Source: Bacteriovorax sp. Seq25_V
Lineage (GTDB): Bacteria; Bdellovibrionota; Bacteriovoracia; Bacteriovoracales; Bacteriovoracaceae
Direction of reading: 5' to 3'
Length of the DNA stretch: 64,000 bases
Assembly (NCBI RefSeq): GCF_000447795.1
Contig: NZ_AUNI01000017.1
Coordinates: forward strand, 124,001-188,000
Position 1 is the first letter of the stretch. Each line of letters starts with the position of its first letter. Below, one piece after another: positions 62,935-64,000 of the stretch. The position numbers and the translations under genes were made by a program. Below the pieces are notes generated by a model that searched no databases, was not told where the DNA came from, and worked only from the letters and a program-made list of their open reading frames with translations.

Positions 62935-63642
62935 TTATTTAAAAACTCTAGTTCCAATTTTATCACCAGATACTGCTCTCGCTATATTACCCTTTTCAAA
63001 CATATTGAAAACGATAATCTCCATAGCATTATCCATACATAAAGAAATTGCAGCAGAGTCCATTACTCCAATTCCTCTATTTAGAACATCAATATACTCT
63101 AATTCTTCGAATTTGACAGCATCTTCATGCTTCATTGGATCTTTATCATAGATTCCGTCAACTTTAGTAGCCTTGAAAATAACATCTGCGTCAATTTCAT
63201 TAGCCCTAAGAGCTGCCGCCGTATCAGTTGTAAAATATGGATTCCCTGTACCTGCAGCAAAAATCACGATTCTCTTTTTCTCAAGATGTCTCACTGCACG
63301 TCTTCTAATATATGACTCACAAACTTCTGGCATTGTAATAGCTGACAGAACTCTCGTGTATAGCCCGCGTCTCTCAAGACTATCCTGAAGAGCGAGTGAA
63401 TTGATAATCGTTGCCATCATCCCCATGTGATCAGATGTCGTTCTATCCATTCCCTTTGTTGTTCCCGCAACTCCTCGGTGAATATTTCCACCACCAATTA
63501 CGATAGCAACCTCTACACCCATTGCGCTTAGATCTGCAATTTCACCTGAAATCTGAGAAAGAACTTCAGGACAAACACCGTGCCCCTTCTCTCCCGCTAA
63601 AGCTTCCCCTGACAATTTTAATAAAATTCTCTTATATTTCAT
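62935..63642 (-). CDS. pyrH: Uridylate kinase
   Basis: 235 residues. Amino-acid-kinase fold; phosphorylates UMP to UDP. Signatures: [78 protein letters not shown]. It is first in the run pyrH-frr-uppS-cdsA and is separated from tsf by a terminator, as in E. coli. Confidence 0.97.
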   Translation of the reverse strand: MKYKRILLKLSGEALAGEKGHGVCPEVLSQISGEIADLSAMGVEVAIVIGGGNIHRGVAGTTKGMDRTTSDHMGMMATIINSLALQDSLERRGLYTRVLSAITMPEVCESYIRRRAVRHLEKKRIVIFAAGTGNPYFTTDTAAALRANEIDADVIFKATKVDGIYDKDPMKHEDAVKFEELEYIDVLNRGIGVMDSAAISLCMDNAMEIIVFNMFEKGNIARAVSGDKIGTRVFK

Positions 63643-63670
63643 TGATCCCTCTCAAGTCTTTATTTCAGGC

Positions 63671-63698
63671 AAAAAAAAGGGGCTTTAAAAAGCCCCTT
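63671..63698 (-). terminator. Rho-independent terminator of tsf
   Basis: AAGGGGCT on the minus strand pairs with AGCCCCTT (arms 63677-63684 and 63691-63698) and is followed by a long T-run (complement of 63671-63678). It lies just after the tsf stop and before pyrH. Confidence 0.9.
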
Positions 63699-63716
63699 AA
63701 TTTATATAATAATTTT

Positions 63717-64000
63717 TTATTGCTTAGCAGTTAGCTTTGCAACTTCGTCTGCTAGATTGTCTTCTTTCTTCTCAACACCTTCACCTAGGTTAAGTTTATT
63801 GAAAGATTTAACAGAAATCGTAGCACCTGTATTCTTAGCAACTTCAGCTATTAGCTTAGAAATTGAAAGATCTGGGTTCTTAACGAATGTTTGCTCAAGA
63901 AGACAAACTTCTTTTGCAAGCTTAGCAAGTTTACCTTCAACGATTTTACCAATCATTGCTTCCGGCTTACCTTCTTCTTTAAGTTGAGCTGTATAAACTT
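63717..64000 (-). CDS. tsf: Elongation factor Ts, C-terminal part
   Basis: 94 codons of the 3' end; the gene runs off the window edge. Nucleotide exchange factor for EF-Tu. QLKEEGKPEAMIGKIVEGKL and CLLEQTFVKNPDLSISKLIA are the conserved EF-Ts C-terminal block. It lies upstream of pyrH as in the usual rpsB-tsf-pyrH order. Start not visible. Confidence 0.95.
   Translation of the reverse strand, partial: VYTAQLKEEGKPEAMIGKIVEGKLAKLAKEVCLLEQTFVKNPDLSISKLIAEVAKNTGATISVKSFNKLNLGEGVEKKEDNLADEVAKLTAKQ

Overview
The window looks like chromosomal DNA from an AT-rich, Gram-negative member of the Bdellovibrionota, most likely the Bacteriovoracales (the Halobacteriovorax/Bacteriovorax/Peredibacter group of bacterial predators). 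This is an inference from gene content: many Sec-exported proteins and outer-membrane beta-barrels of unknown family, an outer-membrane barrel of the type found mainly in myxobacteria and relatives, an AgmX/PglI-type FHA protein with AglRQS-like motor subunits, and a membrane-bound CCG-domain Fe-S oxidoreductase. Coding density is high. Many genes overlap by 1, 4 or 8 bases, so translational coupling is common.

Layout. 1-2426 (minus): operon of small exported or helical unknowns including an exported SAM methyltransferase. 2427-3214: a long non-coding or poorly coding stretch with strong RNA secondary structure and a minus-strand terminator. 3215-7736: a beta-barrel, a tandem pair of exported paralogues, signal peptidase LepB, and a small protein of three cysteine repeats. 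7928-12640: groES-groEL, a ClC transporter with CBS domains, and a membrane-anchored TPR protein. 12645-13682: an IS1-like insertion sequence inserted exactly between two convergent genes. 13690-18507: polA, free-Met sulfoxide reductase, RDD protein, thioredoxin, GmhA. 18649-30464: an Agl/Glt-like trans-envelope machine, with a TolQ/TolR-type motor on the plus strand facing an eight-gene minus-strand operon (barrel, TPR proteins, FHA-TonB-like protein, LolA-like protein, porin-like barrel). 30530-36002: an AddAB-like helicase-nuclease pair. 36070-43852: Hsp33, an unknown lipoprotein, the Fe-S oxidoreductase and a three-gene operon of exported unknowns. 43935-49546: valyl-tRNA synthetase, GNAT, and a GT9-like/EI24/DUF309 operon. 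49724-53580: a tyrosine/homogentisate catabolic operon. 53591-56268: response regulator, trigger factor, TruA. 56255-64000 (minus): tsf | pyrH-frr-uppS-cdsA-rseP-tsaB-psd-like-pssA-OMP-truA, i.e. the conserved translation/lipid/envelope cluster.

Together the genes cover envelope biogenesis (LepB, CdsA, RseP, UppS, PssA, GmhA), folding (GroESL, Tig, Hsp33, thioredoxin) and a possible surface-motility or envelope-transport machine. The items I find most worth following are the Agl/Glt-like cluster, the structured region near 2.5-2.9 kb, the exported methyltransferase, the Psd-like protein lacking its catalytic residues, the IS that duplicated two abutting stop codons, and the uncharacterised exported operon at 40-43.9 kb. 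I found no CRISPR array, rRNA or tRNA gene.
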